Source: Hallerella succinigenes
Lineage (GTDB): Bacteria > Fibrobacterota > Fibrobacteria > Fibrobacterales > Fibrobacteraceae
Length of the DNA: 64,000 bases
NCBI RefSeq assembly: GCF_002797675.1
Contig: NZ_PGEX01000001.1
Coordinates: 62,001-126,000 of the forward strand
Direction: 5' to 3'
Shown: positions 8,239 to 17,976 of the stretch, one piece after another
Position numbering within the stretch: the first letter of the stretch is position 1
Layout: every line of letters begins with the position of its first letter
Translations under genes and position numbers: made by a program
Notes under the pieces: generated by a model
The model's input: only the letters and a program-made list of their open reading frames with translations
Database searches by the model: none
Told to the model about the DNA's origin: nothing

Positions 8239-8703
8239 TTAGAGAACCATCATCGAGAAGACGAGCACGAACAAGGCAACCGTTTCAACGATACCGAGCA
8301 CCATGAGGTAGTTCACCATGCCCTTGCCGGTTTCGCCGAGAGCGTCGCAAGCGACAGCTGCGGACTTGCCCTGGAACCAAGCGGAAGCCATGAGACCGAA
8401 ACCGCCGAAGATACCGGCACCGAGGCAACCGCCCCAGTTAGCCACTTCGCCAGCCGGAACGCTAGCCACATAGTTCAAGATGAAGTTCATGAGCAGCATG
8501 CCGTAAATCGTCTGGGAAATCGGAGCACCGACGAAGACGAGAAGGGTGAAGAGAGCGCCCTTACCCTGAGCGTAAGCCTTCTTCCAGACAGAGATTGCAG
8601 ACATACCTGCCGTACCGCACCCAAGGGCAGAGCCCATAGCGCCAAAGCCGAGAGCAGCTGCAGCACCCATTTTCGCGAGAGTCAATGTTGTATTCGGATC
8701 CAT
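8239..8703 (-). CDS. V-type ATP synthase subunit K (proteolipid), copy 2
   Basis: A 154-residue proteolipid with four membrane helices, paralogous to the next gene. It keeps FVGAPISQTIYG in helix 2, SAWFQGKSAA in helix 3 and LGIVETVALF in helix 4, so the Ser-Gln, Gln and Glu ligands known for Na+ binding in Enterococcus NtpK are all present, although the Tyr of NtpK is Val here. It lies between subunit I and the second K gene. Both copies may enter one mixed ring, or be used alternately; sequence alone cannot say. Confidence 0.93.
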   Translation of the reverse strand: MDPNTTLTLAKMGAAAALGFGAMGSALGCGTAGMSAISVWKKAYAQGKGALFTLLVFVGAPISQTIYGMLLMNFILNYVASVPAGEVANWGGCLGAGIFGGFGLMASAWFQGKSAAVACDALGETGKGMVNYLMVLGIVETVALFVLVFSMMVL

Positions 8704-8743
8704 TTTCTATTCCTCTTATTAGGTAGTGGGATTTATCCCTTGG

Positions 8744-10663
8744 TTAATTTTTGTTCTTGGAGAAGGGGGAGAAAGCATAGCCGCTCCACTGCAAATCCAA
8801 GCCATTGGAAAATTCAAGTGTATTCAAACGTACTGCATGAACGGCAACCCCCATCAAAGCAAGCGCAATATTCAAGCCATGTACGAAAAGTAGAATGACG
8901 GCGGCGCCAAAGACCCCGACGAACGAGCCGAACAGCGGAGAAAGCATTCCGTTGAACGCTTCCGCAATGGCCGCACCGGACATGCCCACAGCAAACAGAC
9001 GGATATAACTGATCACATCCGTGAAGCTGTTGACGATGTTCAACGCGAGCATCGGAATCGAGATCCAGTCCTGCTTCAAACGGCTAGGCGGTACGCTGAA
9101 GAGAACAAGGAGAACTGCAGCGACCACGAACAGCGGAATCGCAAAACCCGGAAGGGCAAAGCCAAGAACCATGTTGTTCGCGAGCATAAACATGAACCAG
9201 CAGCAGAGGAGCCAACCAACCTGCGCCATGAACGTCGAATCCTTTCTCTTGAAACGGATAATGATGTTCCAAACGTGAGCGATGGTTAAATGCACCACTG
9301 CGAGGCAGAAGCAGAAGAACTGGACGTGCGTCATCTGAGATGCCCCAGCTTCTCCAGGAACGAAAGATTCCGGGAAAATCTTGAAATCTTGGACCCACGC
9401 CTTGTAAGACTCGAACACCTGAGGATCGGTCGGAGCGCTTGTACGAATCCACTGCATTGCGTGACGGACAGGTTCCGGAAGCCATGCGTAATTCGTAAAG
9501 TCAAGGTAGTAGCTCCAGCCCGCCCATTCCGGTTTCAGGCCGAGGAAACTGCCATTGAAAATGCCCCAGACGATTGTAGCTCCACACATCAAGTACATGA
9601 AGCTAAAACCAGAGGATTTGGAATTCGGATTCTTCTTGCGAACATAGAGCGTAATGGCAAGGAACAAAAGTCCATAAGCCACGTCGCCCACGATCATCGC
9701 GAAGAAAATACTGAAGAACACGAGGAACACGCTCGAAACGTCCACTTCGTGATAACCCGGAGCAATACCGATGATATCATAAAGCATCTGCATCGGGCGG
9801 GAAACCTTGCTGTACGTGAGAAGCGTCGGAACGTTATCTTCGTCCGTCGGATCTTCCACGCGGAGCGCCCAACCAGAAGCCTTTGCGGTCGTTTCGAGTT
9901 CCTTTACACGCAGAGCCGGGCAGAAGCCCTGGATTGCAGCGAGAAGGTTCGACGAAAGCATGCCCGCCGACGTTTCTTCGAACGTGTAAGCGTCAGAAGC
10001 TTCTTTCAAGCAGTCCTGCACCTTTTTCTTGTCTGCAGCGAGTTCCGAAAGACGGTTTTCGACAAGAGCGAGTTTCTTTTCAGCATTTTCCTTGAGGGTA
10101 CGGTAATGAGAAATCGAATGCGCCGGAAGCGGAAGAACCGTAGCCGGAGTCGAAAGCTTAGCCGGAGATTCCCCGCGGTTGATCACCGCACGGCAAAGGC
10201 CTTCCCCGCTTTCACCAAACGGGATGACCAAAGCTTCCTTGTCCTCGACTTCGAACGCCTTCTTGGCTTCCGAAGCATAAAGACGTACAAACACGCCACG
10301 AGATTCCAGAGCACGGACGCTATCCGGATCGAGATTCCCGAACACTTCGTAACGCATCAACCCGTTGTTTGCTTCGGAAATATCGTCTTCCGCACGCTTG
10401 CGCACCTGGAGAAGCTTCTGCACTTCTTCGACAACCGCTTCGCCGTTCAGAGAGCTGCCTTCAGCTTTCTTCTTCACATCCGGAAGGGTTTCGAGCACCT
10501 TCTGCACGCGGTTCATATCGTTACGTGCGGAATTCAGCGCATTGCCCGTCGGATTCTTGAGCGGAGTCACGTGCATAATGCCCATGCTGCGAAGGGTTTC
10601 GAGAGAAGCCTTTCGCTCGCTGTCGAGGCAGATGATCGTCACTTTCTTCATCGGAGTAATCAT
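8744..10663 (-). CDS. V-type ATP synthase subunit I
   Basis: The membrane stator subunit (a-subunit) that forms the ion path beside the K ring. It has 639 residues: a soluble N-terminal half of about 300 residues with helical segments, then about seven hydrophobic membrane segments starting near VDVSSVFLVFFSIFFAMIVG and including SYIRLFAVGMSGAAIAEAF, where the conserved Arg of the last part lies in SYIRLFAVG. The length fits bacterial V-type I subunits. The ATG overlaps the stop of subunit D (ATGA), indicating translational coupling. Confidence 0.94.
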   Translation of the reverse strand: MITPMKKVTIICLDSERKASLETLRSMGIMHVTPLKNPTGNALNSARNDMNRVQKVLETLPDVKKKAEGSSLNGEAVVEEVQKLLQVRKRAEDDISEANNGLMRYEVFGNLDPDSVRALESRGVFVRLYASEAKKAFEVEDKEALVIPFGESGEGLCRAVINRGESPAKLSTPATVLPLPAHSISHYRTLKENAEKKLALVENRLSELAADKKKVQDCLKEASDAYTFEETSAGMLSSNLLAAIQGFCPALRVKELETTAKASGWALRVEDPTDEDNVPTLLTYSKVSRPMQMLYDIIGIAPGYHEVDVSSVFLVFFSIFFAMIVGDVAYGLLFLAITLYVRKKNPNSKSSGFSFMYLMCGATIVWGIFNGSFLGLKPEWAGWSYYLDFTNYAWLPEPVRHAMQWIRTSAPTDPQVFESYKAWVQDFKIFPESFVPGEAGASQMTHVQFFCFCLAVVHLTIAHVWNIIIRFKRKDSTFMAQVGWLLCCWFMFMLANNMVLGFALPGFAIPLFVVAAVLLVLFSVPPSRLKQDWISIPMLALNIVNSFTDVISYIRLFAVGMSGAAIAEAFNGMLSPLFGSFVGVFGAAVILLFVHGLNIALALMGVAVHAVRLNTLEFSNGLDLQWSGYAFSPFSKNKN

Positions 10664-11280
10664 GCAGCAGCTCCTTCCTGAGCGAGGATGCGAGCGTTTG
10701 CCTTCCCCTTCGCCAGCTTGGAACGCGCAACACCCGAGATCTGCTGGTCGGAAAGGAAGATGTTGATCGTGCGAATGTTTTCCTTCGCTTCCGGAATCTT
10801 CACCTTTTCGAACAGGTTGACTCTTTGGCTCGTCGAGCGCAGTTCATTGGACAAAAGTTCGTACTGTTTTTCGAGCACGCGGCGTTCGAGACGGAGGGAA
10901 ATGAGTCCCTGGAGGGAACGGATACCTTCATCGAGCCACGCCGGCGTCGTAAAGAAATCTGGAATGGCGACATTGAAGTCTACCCCGTCAAACAGCGGTA
11001 TTTCCACACCGGCGATGTTGCCTTCGCCTTCGCGGACTTCCTTGACGGAAATATACTTGTCCCATTCAATGGGTTCCGCATAAAGGCCGATCCACCCCGC
11101 AATCGACTTGCGAAGCGCGTCTTCTTCCTCTCTTTTCGCCATCACCTTTGCCTGAAGCGTACGCATCTCCATCTGAAGCTGCTGCTTCTTCAGCAAAAGC
11201 GTCGGCAAATAGCGCTGGTAGCGCTTGAGCGAATCGCGTTCAGCCTTTAAAGCGTTTTTTGTGAGCTTGACCTTCGCCAT
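10660..11280 (-). CDS. V-type ATP synthase subunit D
   Basis: The central rotor stalk, 206 residues, mostly two long helices that form a coiled coil inside the A3B3 head. The start [16 protein letters not shown] is the standard D-subunit beginning; the ATG at 11280 overlaps the stop of subunit B by one base (TAATG). The C-terminal part (KIPEAKENIRTINIFLSDQQ) is also typical. Upstream in-frame residues belong to the subunit B coding end and are not part of D. Confidence 0.93.
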   Translation of the reverse strand: MAKVKLTKNALKAERDSLKRYQRYLPTLLLKKQQLQMEMRTLQAKVMAKREEEDALRKSIAGWIGLYAEPIEWDKYISVKEVREGEGNIAGVEIPLFDGVDFNVAIPDFFTTPAWLDEGIRSLQGLISLRLERRVLEKQYELLSNELRSTSQRVNLFEKVKIPEAKENIRTINIFLSDQQISGVARSKLAKGKANARILAQEGAAA

Positions 11281-12578
11281 TACCCCTTCCCCGGCCAATA
11301 CTGGTTGATCATCTTAGATGGAATACCGGTTTCTTCCGGAGTAAAGCAGTCGGCGAGAATTTCCCAGCCGAGATCCAAAGCCTTTTCGAGCGGGATGTTT
11401 ACAGAAAGGTCCATCATTTCCTTTTCGAAACGTTCGCCGTACTTCAAAAGCTTGTTGTCCCAGTTACTCATGCGGAAGCCCATGGACTGCTTTTCAAGCG
11501 TTTCCTTGTAACTTGCGTAGAGCTGAATCATCGTGTTCATGATTGTGCGGTGGTCGCTTCGGGTCTTGCCGTTCACCTGCTGCTTCAAACGGGAGAGCGA
11601 GCCGAACGGTTCGATACGGCCGTGCTTCAAATAGAACTGACCTTCGGTGATATAACCCGTGTTATCCGGAACCGGGTGGGTCACGTCGTCGCCTGGCATC
11701 GTCGTCACGGCGAGAATCGTAATGGAGCCCGAGCCTTCGAAGTCGACAGCCTTTTCATAACGGCTGGCGAGCTGAGAGTAAAGGTCGCCAGGATAACCAC
11801 GGTTCGACGGGATCTGTTCCATCGTAATCGAAATTTCCTTCATCGCATCCGCGAAGTTCGTCATATCCGTGAGAAGAACTAGCACGTTCTTGCCGCGGGT
11901 CGCAAACTGTTCTGCCACTGCGAGAGAGGCATCCGGAACGAGCAAGGATTCCACGATCGGGTCGGAAGCCGTGTGGACGAACATCACGGTACGGGAAAGT
12001 GCACCGTTCTGGTCAAGGTAATCCTTCAAATAGAGATAGTCATCGTGCTTCAAGCCCATACCGCCGAGGACGATCACGTCCACTTCAGCCTGGAGCGCGA
12101 TACGCGCGAGGAGCTGGTTGTACGGTTCACCAGCGACAGAGAAAATCGGGAGCTTCTGAGAAACGACGAGAGTATTGAACACGTCGATCATCGGAATACC
12201 GGTACGCACCATCGTCTTCGGGATGATACGCTTAGCCGGGTTCACCGAAGGGCCTCCGATAGGGACCGGATTTTCTTCGATAGCCGGACCGTTGTCACGC
12301 GGAACGCCTGCACCGGTAAAGACTCGACCGAGAAGAGCGTCGCTGAACGGGATTTCCATCGGCTTGCCGAGGAATCGAACCTGAGAATCCGTAGCAATAC
12401 CACGAGCTCCAGCGAACACCTGCAAGTCAACCATGTCACCGTCGATACGGATCACACGAGCGAGAGACGTACCCTGAGCGCTTGTAACCTGAGCGAGTTC
12501 CTGATTGGCAACGCCATCTGCCTTGACGGTAATAACGCTACCCGCAATACGTTCAATACGATGATAAACCTTATACAT
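11280..12578 (-). CDS. V-type ATP synthase subunit B
   Basis: The non-catalytic nucleotide-binding-like subunit of the V1 head, 432 residues from the ATG at 12578 ([15 protein letters not shown]). It has no P-loop, as expected for [20 protein letters not shown] replaces it. Other family regions are [16 protein letters not shown] and the [16 protein letters not shown] segment. Its start lies inside the last codons of subunit A (8-base overlap), so the two are coupled. An in-frame extension upstream of 12578 falls within subunit A and is rejected. Confidence 0.95.
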   Translation of the reverse strand: MYKVYHRIERIAGSVITVKADGVANQELAQVTSAQGTSLARVIRIDGDMVDLQVFAGARGIATDSQVRFLGKPMEIPFSDALLGRVFTGAGVPRDNGPAIEENPVPIGGPSVNPAKRIIPKTMVRTGIPMIDVFNTLVVSQKLPIFSVAGEPYNQLLARIALQAEVDVIVLGGMGLKHDDYLYLKDYLDQNGALSRTVMFVHTASDPIVESLLVPDASLAVAEQFATRGKNVLVLLTDMTNFADAMKEISITMEQIPSNRGYPGDLYSQLASRYEKAVDFEGSGSITILAVTTMPGDDVTHPVPDNTGYITEGQFYLKHGRIEPFGSLSRLKQQVNGKTRSDHRTIMNTMIQLYASYKETLEKQSMGFRMSNWDNKLLKYGERFEKEMMDLSVNIPLEKALDLGWEILADCFTPEETGIPSKMINQYWPGKG

Positions 12579-14304
12579 TCTTCGTGACCTCTGCGACGGA
12601 GTTGAAAATCTGTTCTTCGAGAGACTTGAAATCGTTAGAATCAAATGCAACTCGGTTCCAGTCCTTAGTCGCCTGTGTAAGCTTCAAGAAGAATCCACGG
12701 GCGGAATCCTTATCGGCGAATTCCATCGGAGTCTTCAAAATCTTGTAAACGCGGTCAAAGACGTACTTCTGACGATCCGCAGAGCAAGCTGCATCGATTT
12801 CATGGTAAGCGTCCTGCTGCAGATAGACGGAGTCGAGATATTCGGACTTCAAGTAAGTAATGAAGTCTTCGATCGACGTACCTTCTTCACCCACGACCTT
12901 CATCATCTGGTTCACATCATTACCGGCGGCGAGGATATGACGGGCTTCTTCCACCTTAGCGGATTCGATGATGCCTTCGTACTTGGACCAAGATTCGAGC
13001 GGGTGAATTGCCGGGAAGCGACGCTGGTCGGAACGTTCACGGGAAAGGCCGAGGAATGCGCCCACCACCTTCAAGGTAGCCTGCGTCACCGGTTCTTCAA
13101 AGTTACCACCTGCCGGGGAGACGGAACCGCAAATCGTCACGGAACCCGTAGAACCATCGCGGAGCTTCACCACACCACCGCGTTCATAGAAGGAAGCGAT
13201 TGTGGATTCGAGGTAAGCCGGGAATGCTTCTTCGCCCGGGATTTCTTCCAAACGTCCGCTCATTTCACGAAGAGCTTGAGCCCAACGAGAAGTCGAGTCA
13301 GCGAGGAGGAGAACGTTCAAGCCCATCTGACGATAGTATTCAGCAATCGTCACTCCGGTATAAACGGAAGCTTCACGCGCGGCCACCGGCATGGAAGACG
13401 TGTTACAAATGATGAGCGTACGGTCCATCAAGCTCTTGCCTGTACGCGGGTCATTGAGTTCCGGGAATTCGCGAAGGGTCTCCACCACTTCACCAGCACG
13501 TTCACCGCAAGCGGCGAGAATCACGACATCGACGTCCGCATAACGGCTCATCAACTGCTGAAGCACGGTCTTGCCAGCACCGAAGGGCCCCGGCGTGCAG
13601 AACGTACCGCCCTGAGCCACCGGGAAGAACGTATCGATGATGCGCTGCTGCATCGTGAGAGGCTTTGTCGGGCGGAGGCGTTCCTGGTAGTTCTTGATAG
13701 GAACCTTCACCGGCCATGTCTGATACATCTTGACTTCGATCTTCTTGCCTTCGGCGTCCTTCAAAACAGCGATGACATCTTCAATGACATGTTCACCGGC
13801 CGGGACGATGGATTCGACTGTCACCTGACCGCGAACGCGGAACGGCACCATGATGCGGTGCTTGAAAATGCCTTCCGGAACAGTACCGAGCGTATCGCCG
13901 CCCGTCACCGTATCGCCGGCCTTAGCCGTCGGAGTAAAGGACCATTTGCGATCACGCGGAAGAGCCGGAAGATACTTACCGCGCTGCAGGAAGAATCCGC
14001 ATTCTTCCGCAAGATTCGGAAGCGGGTTCTGCAAACCGTCGAACACCTGAGTCAAAAGGCCCGGGCCCAGTTCCACGGAAAGAAGTTCTCCAGTAAAGTG
14101 GACTTCGTCGCCCGCCTTAAGGCCTGTCGTGTCTTCGAAAACCTGGAGTTCTGCATAGTCTCCGCGAATACGGATAACTTCACTCTTAAGTTCCACACCA
14201 GACGAAAGCTTGGCGAAACCGACTTCGTTTTGTGCTACTGCGCCGTCGAATGCAACACGGATCAAGTTACCGTTTACTCCGACGATTTTACCGATACTAG
14301 CCAT
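12571..14304 (-). CDS. V-type ATP synthase subunit A (catalytic)
   Basis: The catalytic subunit of V1, 577 residues. The Walker A motif [11 protein letters not shown] is at about residue 235-245, the A-specific non-homologous insert precedes it, and [27 protein letters not shown] carries the catalytic region. The head couples ATP turnover to ion movement through the I/K membrane part. The gene is preceded by GGAGG ten bases before the ATG and by the DUF2764 gene, as in spirochaete and Bacteroides V-ATPase operons. In an obligate fermenter the likely role is ATP-driven ion export; this is inference. Confidence 0.97.
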   Translation of the reverse strand: MASIGKIVGVNGNLIRVAFDGAVAQNEVGFAKLSSGVELKSEVIRIRGDYAELQVFEDTTGLKAGDEVHFTGELLSVELGPGLLTQVFDGLQNPLPNLAEECGFFLQRGKYLPALPRDRKWSFTPTAKAGDTVTGGDTLGTVPEGIFKHRIMVPFRVRGQVTVESIVPAGEHVIEDVIAVLKDAEGKKIEVKMYQTWPVKVPIKNYQERLRPTKPLTMQQRIIDTFFPVAQGGTFCTPGPFGAGKTVLQQLMSRYADVDVVILAACGERAGEVVETLREFPELNDPRTGKSLMDRTLIICNTSSMPVAAREASVYTGVTIAEYYRQMGLNVLLLADSTSRWAQALREMSGRLEEIPGEEAFPAYLESTIASFYERGGVVKLRDGSTGSVTICGSVSPAGGNFEEPVTQATLKVVGAFLGLSRERSDQRRFPAIHPLESWSKYEGIIESAKVEEARHILAAGNDVNQMMKVVGEEGTSIEDFITYLKSEYLDSVYLQQDAYHEIDAACSADRQKYVFDRVYKILKTPMEFADKDSARGFFLKLTQATKDWNRVAFDSNDFKSLEEQIFNSVAEVTKNV

Positions 14305-14325
14305 TGAAAGTAAGACCTCCGGTCA

Positions 14326-14859
14326 TCATCCCTGCTTGCTAGCAGGATCGTTATCATTAATTACTTTGAGGACAGCCGCATTCCCCGCTTCTTCGGAGAT
14401 GCGGGACCAACGTTCGCAAATTTGAAGTTTCTTGGCAAAAGCATAGAGAAATGCCATCGATTCTTCATCGGGAGCGAGCTGGTCCAACAACCAAAAACGG
14501 GCGCGGTCCAAATCCTGTTCGCGTTCAAGCGGATCCGGTTTAGCAAAAGCGTCCGTTACCATTTTGGCAAATGTCACGTCATAGCCGGGGAACGGGCGTT
14601 CGGTAAAACGCACATCTGGGCCCCAGGATGCGGCACGTGCATGTCCTAAAATATTTTTCAACTGAGTCTCGTGAGCCTGATATGCCGAGACGAAAGGATC
14701 GTCGTTAGGCTCTCCGTTGACAACTGCATCAAACGTGGCGAGTTCTTTTTCGCTCATCACGCTCGAGCAACGATTGCGCAAATCCGCCACCGAAAACGGG
14801 GGCGTATCTCCGAACCGCAAAAACGGAAGCGACGCAGAAATATAAACGGCATTGCTCAT
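14326..14859 (-). CDS. DUF2764 family V-ATPase operon protein
   Basis: A 177-residue cytoplasmic protein located between subunits E and A. DUF2764 proteins occur at this position in V-ATPase operons of spirochaetes, Bacteroides and relatives, where genes for subunits C, F and G are missing, so a C-like connecting role is often supposed but not shown. Seen here: the YISASLPFLRFGDTPPFS start typical of the family, and a helical C-terminal half (FWLLDQLAPDEESMAFLYAFA). Spacing to E is 3 bases and to A 21 bases. Confidence 0.82.
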   Translation of the reverse strand: MSNAVYISASLPFLRFGDTPPFSVADLRNRCSSVMSEKELATFDAVVNGEPNDDPFVSAYQAHETQLKNILGHARAASWGPDVRFTERPFPGYDVTFAKMVTDAFAKPDPLEREQDLDRARFWLLDQLAPDEESMAFLYAFAKKLQICERWSRISEEAGNAAVLKVINDNDPASKQG

Positions 14860-14862
14860 GAA

Positions 14863-15465
14863 TTATTTTTCCTGAGCTGCGCTAGATACAACCTTAGCAA
14901 TCTGCGGGCGAACCATGGAGGAAAGCGCCGATGCGATTTCCGGAGCGGTAAATTCGTGAGAGATCTTGCCGTTTTCTACCTTAACGCGGAAGCCGAACTT
15001 GATGCCGGAATCGCTTTCGACCTTGACACCCTTGCCGAGTTCCTTGGCAAATTCACCCGTCACAAAGGAAGTGAGCTTCGCCTTGTCTGCGTCAGAGAAG
15101 ACGACGGCGAGATCGGAATTGTAATTCTTAGCGAGGGCAAGAAGCATTTCCTTGACCGTTGCTTCGGAAAGGTTCTTTTCGACCTGGAGAGCGACGATAT
15201 CGCTCACGATCTTTTCAAAACGACGACCCACAGAAATCAAAACGTCACGTGCAGCCTGTTCGAGGGCACGTTCGCTACGTTCTGTATAGACTTCAGCATC
15301 CTTATCGGCTTTTTCAAGCTTGGCAGCGGCTTCGGCTTCTGCATTCTTAATGATGCTTGCGGCTTCTTCCTTCGCCTTGGCGATAATTGCACTGGACTGG
15401 ACTTCAGCCTTGTCCACGGCTTCTTTTTGGATGCGATCAATCAGTGTCTGTAAATCTTCAGCCAT
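14863..15465 (-). CDS. V-type ATP synthase subunit E
   Basis: A peripheral stalk subunit, 200 residues, and the first gene of the operon. The N-terminal 90 residues are a charged, Ala/Glu/Lys-rich helix (KAEVQSSAIIAKAKEEAASII) as in E subunits; the C-terminal part is globular and would contact subunit B. GGAG lies before the ATG. A TATATT box at 15507-15512, without a clear -35, could be the operon promoter. Operon order is E, DUF2764, A, B, D, I, K, K. Confidence 0.88.
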   Translation of the reverse strand: MAEDLQTLIDRIQKEAVDKAEVQSSAIIAKAKEEAASIIKNAEAEAAAKLEKADKDAEVYTERSERALEQAARDVLISVGRRFEKIVSDIVALQVEKNLSEATVKEMLLALAKNYNSDLAVVFSDADKAKLTSFVTGEFAKELGKGVKVESDSGIKFGFRVKVENGKISHEFTAPEIASALSSMVRPQIAKVVSSAAQEK

Positions 15466-15638
15466 AAAATCTCCGATAATTCAATAGCGCTTTTTGCGTC
15501 AATTTTAATATACAAGAAAAAAGTTCGATAAACGGCAAAATTATGTTAAAAATGTGAAAATTTTCGACAAAAAAGACGCTTTATAGGACGAAAAGCATCC
15601 TTTGGAGGCTAAATAATAGAACAAATTTTAGATATAGC

Positions 15639-16010
15639 TTATTTTGGTCGATCCGTCGCCGAGGAATCTTTGGCGAGCGAAATCAGCCATGCAACCATCA
15701 GAGAAGCGTCCTTGTCGGAGAGCTTCTTGATTTCCATCGGGCGATACTTGTCCGGGTGGATTGGTTGTGGATCTTTGAGATAATCGAAAAGACCTTTGGG
15801 ATTGTCCAAGTAGCGTTCCACATTCCCCTGCATATCGGGGCCTGCAAAATTTCGCTTCCAGCGGTGGCAGGCGTAGCATTCCTGATCGTACAGTTCAGCG
15901 ACCGAGGCTCTCGCTTCGGGAGTCAGCTCGGGCAGCTGAAAGACTTCTGCGGCAAAAAGAGCCGTCATGAACAGGAATACAGACCAAAATATCGCCGGGT
16001 GACGGAACAT
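15639..16010 (-). CDS. Exported c-type cytochrome
   Basis: A 123-residue protein with a signal peptide (MFRHPAIFWSVFLFMTALFAAE) and one haem-binding CYACH motif near residue 45, with a Met in KYRPMEIKKL as the likely second haem ligand, and a C-terminal helix (KDASLMVAWLISLA). This is the mono-haem class I cytochrome c pattern, acting in the periplasm. It starts one base after the SDR stop and is probably co-transcribed with it. No cytochrome maturation genes are in the window. A c-type cytochrome is not an expected part of a purely fermentative lifestyle. Confidence 0.8.
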   Translation of the reverse strand: MFRHPAIFWSVFLFMTALFAAEVFQLPELTPEARASVAELYDQECYACHRWKRNFAGPDMQGNVERYLDNPKGLFDYLKDPQPIHPDKYRPMEIKKLSDKDASLMVAWLISLAKDSSATDRPK

Positions 16011-16011
16011 C

Positions 16012-16803
16012 CTAATCCTTGGGCTTTAGGAACTTGCCCGTCAGATGCGTCACGACAAAGCGCGGCAACAGACGTTCCACAAAGAGCACAGCCTTGTTGA
16101 TAGGTCCCGGAACAATCCGGTCTGGAAATCCGAGCAGGATCGCCTTCGCAGCTTCCCAAGCGACTTTTTCCGGAGAAGTGCTGAAAAGAGTTCTCCAGAA
16201 TCCCCTTTTAGAACCTGCCTGGAAATGGAATCCCGTATCGACAGTCCCCGGGCAGAGCGTTAAAACGCGGACGCCATAAGGACGCGCTTCTTCAGCAAGA
16301 GCTTCGCTATAGGAAAGGACAAAAGCCTTGCTCGCATAATAGGCCGCCATATAAGGCCCCGGCTGGAAACCGGCGACGCTCGCTACGTTCAAAATGACAC
16401 CGCAACGGCGGGCATACATGGTTTTGAGGGAAAGTTTGCAAAGCACCATTAGGCTTTCGATGTTCAGCGTGACCATCTTTGTTTCCGATTCCGTCGGAAT
16501 TTCAGTAGCGTCGCCGCTATAGCCGATGCCTGCATCGTTTACCAAAAGATCAGGCGGGCGACCGACCAGCTCGATCGTTTTTTCGAAAACCTGTTCCGCA
16601 GCCCCCGAAACCGAAAGATCTGCCGGAAGGGCAAAAGCATTTACGCCAAAGCGGACAGAAAGGTCCTTTGCCAAGGTTTCGAGCTTATCGGCCCGACGCG
16701 CCACCAAAACGATGTTTTCGGTTTGCGGCGCAAGCGTATAGGCGATTTCCTTGCCAATGCCCGCACTTGCGCCTGTAATCAAAAGAGCTTTATATCGTTT
16801 CAT
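16012..16803 (-). CDS. Short-chain dehydrogenase/reductase
   Basis: A 263-residue NAD(P)-dependent SDR with the Rossmann motif TGASAGIG near residue 10-17, NDAGIGYSG near residue 90, the catalytic Ser region (LNVASVAGF) and the YYASK catalytic Tyr-Lys near residue 157. The PG motif appears in LCPGTVDTGFHF. The substrate is unknown; the C-terminus has a short hydrophobic segment (NKAVLFVERLLPRFVV), as in SDRs that act on lipids. GGGGGA lies before the ATG at 16803. Divergent from mntP across a 71-base gap with a TATATT box usable on either strand. Confidence 0.88.
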   Translation of the reverse strand: MKRYKALLITGASAGIGKEIAYTLAPQTENIVLVARRADKLETLAKDLSVRFGVNAFALPADLSVSGAAEQVFEKTIELVGRPPDLLVNDAGIGYSGDATEIPTESETKMVTLNIESLMVLCKLSLKTMYARRCGVILNVASVAGFQPGPYMAAYYASKAFVLSYSEALAEEARPYGVRVLTLCPGTVDTGFHFQAGSKRGFWRTLFSTSPEKVAWEAAKAILLGFPDRIVPGPINKAVLFVERLLPRFVVTHLTGKFLKPKD

Positions 16804-16874
16804 GATTTTCCCCCAAATTTCTATATTAGGGCCGTCTCTTTGAAATTAACTTTTTTTTATGGAATTCGCAACTC

Positions 16875-17447
16875 ATGGACATTGTTGGCATTTTACTTGT
16901 CGCATGTGCGTTGTCGATCGACTGCTTTGCTATTTCTCTTTCGGTTGGACTGTGCCGTAAAGAGACCTCGCAGATTGAAATTTCAAAGATCGGGCTCTTT
17001 TTTGGCGTATTCCAAGCTGGAATGACTTTGCTAGGTGCCTTCTGCGGAAAATTTTTGGCGGAGCTCATCGGAGCTTTTGACCATTGGATTGCCTTTGGGC
17101 TTTTGGTCTTTTTGGGCGTCCGCATGATCCGCGAAGCGGCAATCGGCGGAGAGGACAGAACCTTTACCCAAAAGCTTTCCTTGAAAACCTTGGCGGCTCT
17201 TGCCGTGGCGACAAGCCTCGACGCGCTCGCGGTCGGGCTTTCCTTTGCGCTGATCGGGCACGAGATTCTTTGGACCTCTTTCGTCATCGGTATCGTCGCA
17301 TTCCTTGCGGCAGAAATCGGAACGAACGTGGGCAAGACTGCCGGGAAAAAATTTTCTTCCGAAGTGACGGAATGGATTGGCGGTGTCGTTCTGATTTTAA
17401 TCGGGATAAAGATTCTCGCCGAGCATTTACAGCAGGATCTTTCCTAA
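16875..17447 (+). CDS. mntP: Manganese efflux pump MntP
   Basis: An inner membrane protein of 190 residues with six predicted helices. The family signature is present twice: ALSIDCFAISLSVGL in helix 1 and ATSLDALAVGLSFAL in helix 4, each with the conserved Asp used for Mn2+ transport. It would export excess manganese. The short upstream region (71 bases) has no room for a yybP-ykoY riboswitch. The stop overlaps the convergent DUF4416 gene by four bases. Confidence 0.92.
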   Translation: MDIVGILLVACALSIDCFAISLSVGLCRKETSQIEISKIGLFFGVFQAGMTLLGAFCGKFLAELIGAFDHWIAFGLLVFLGVRMIREAAIGGEDRTFTQKLSLKTLAALAVATSLDALAVGLSFALIGHEILWTSFVIGIVAFLAAEIGTNVGKTAGKKFSSEVTEWIGGVVLILIGIKILAEHLQQDLS

Positions 17448-17974
17448 AGAATTTTGGATTTTTTGAATTTTTCGCGCACGAGCAAAAGATCGTGTTCGTA
17501 AGGGTCGCGTTTGAAGTCGTCGAAAGCCCATGCCGTCGGAATAAAGTGTCCTTTCGCATAATGCAGAATCATGTCGAGCCAGAGGCCCGCGCCCGCGTAA
17601 AGCTTGAACGGACCACGCTTATAAGAAGGCAGAACGACCTTGTCTAAATCCATGTAGCCGATGTCGATATTCACGTGGCGCTGTTCTGCAGATTCGGCGA
17701 AGGTCTGTTCCAAAGCGTTCGAACGTTCCTTTTCCTTGCCAATTTCTTCCGGGGAAACGGTGCGTTCAAACGAAAGCACGCCGCGGTAAAGACCGCTTCC
17801 CATTTCGGGGGTGTAATAATCGGTTTTGTCGAAAGGGTAAAGTTTGCCCAAGTGACGGATCGGTCCCCAGGTCTTTTGCAAGGATCGGAGAAGGTCTTCG
17901 GGCCATTCGGCACCCGGGACAAGGACAAATGCGAGAAGTGCTGCTTTTTCTGAAAAATGATGAGGTGTTGCCAT
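17444..17974 (-). CDS. DUF4416 family protein
   Basis: A 176-residue cytoplasmic protein of the DUF4416 family, recognisable from DKTDYYTPEMGSGLYR near residue 50, VNIDIGYMDLDKVVLPSYK and FKLYAGAGLWLDMILHYAKG, ending in HDLLLVREKFKK. The function is unknown. The start is set at MATPHHF (17974) because an upstream TTG would lie in the end of the preceding zincin gene; the two genes practically touch and are probably one transcript. Confidence 0.82.
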   Translation of the reverse strand: MATPHHFSEKAALLAFVLVPGAEWPEDLLRSLQKTWGPIRHLGKLYPFDKTDYYTPEMGSGLYRGVLSFERTVSPEEIGKEKERSNALEQTFAESAEQRHVNIDIGYMDLDKVVLPSYKRGPFKLYAGAGLWLDMILHYAKGHFIPTAWAFDDFKRDPYEHDLLLVREKFKKSKIL

Positions 17975-17976
17975 GA

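Noticed and set aside
16804-16874. yybP-ykoY manganese riboswitch before mntP
   Set aside because: The gap is only 71 bases and shows no paired structure of that class.
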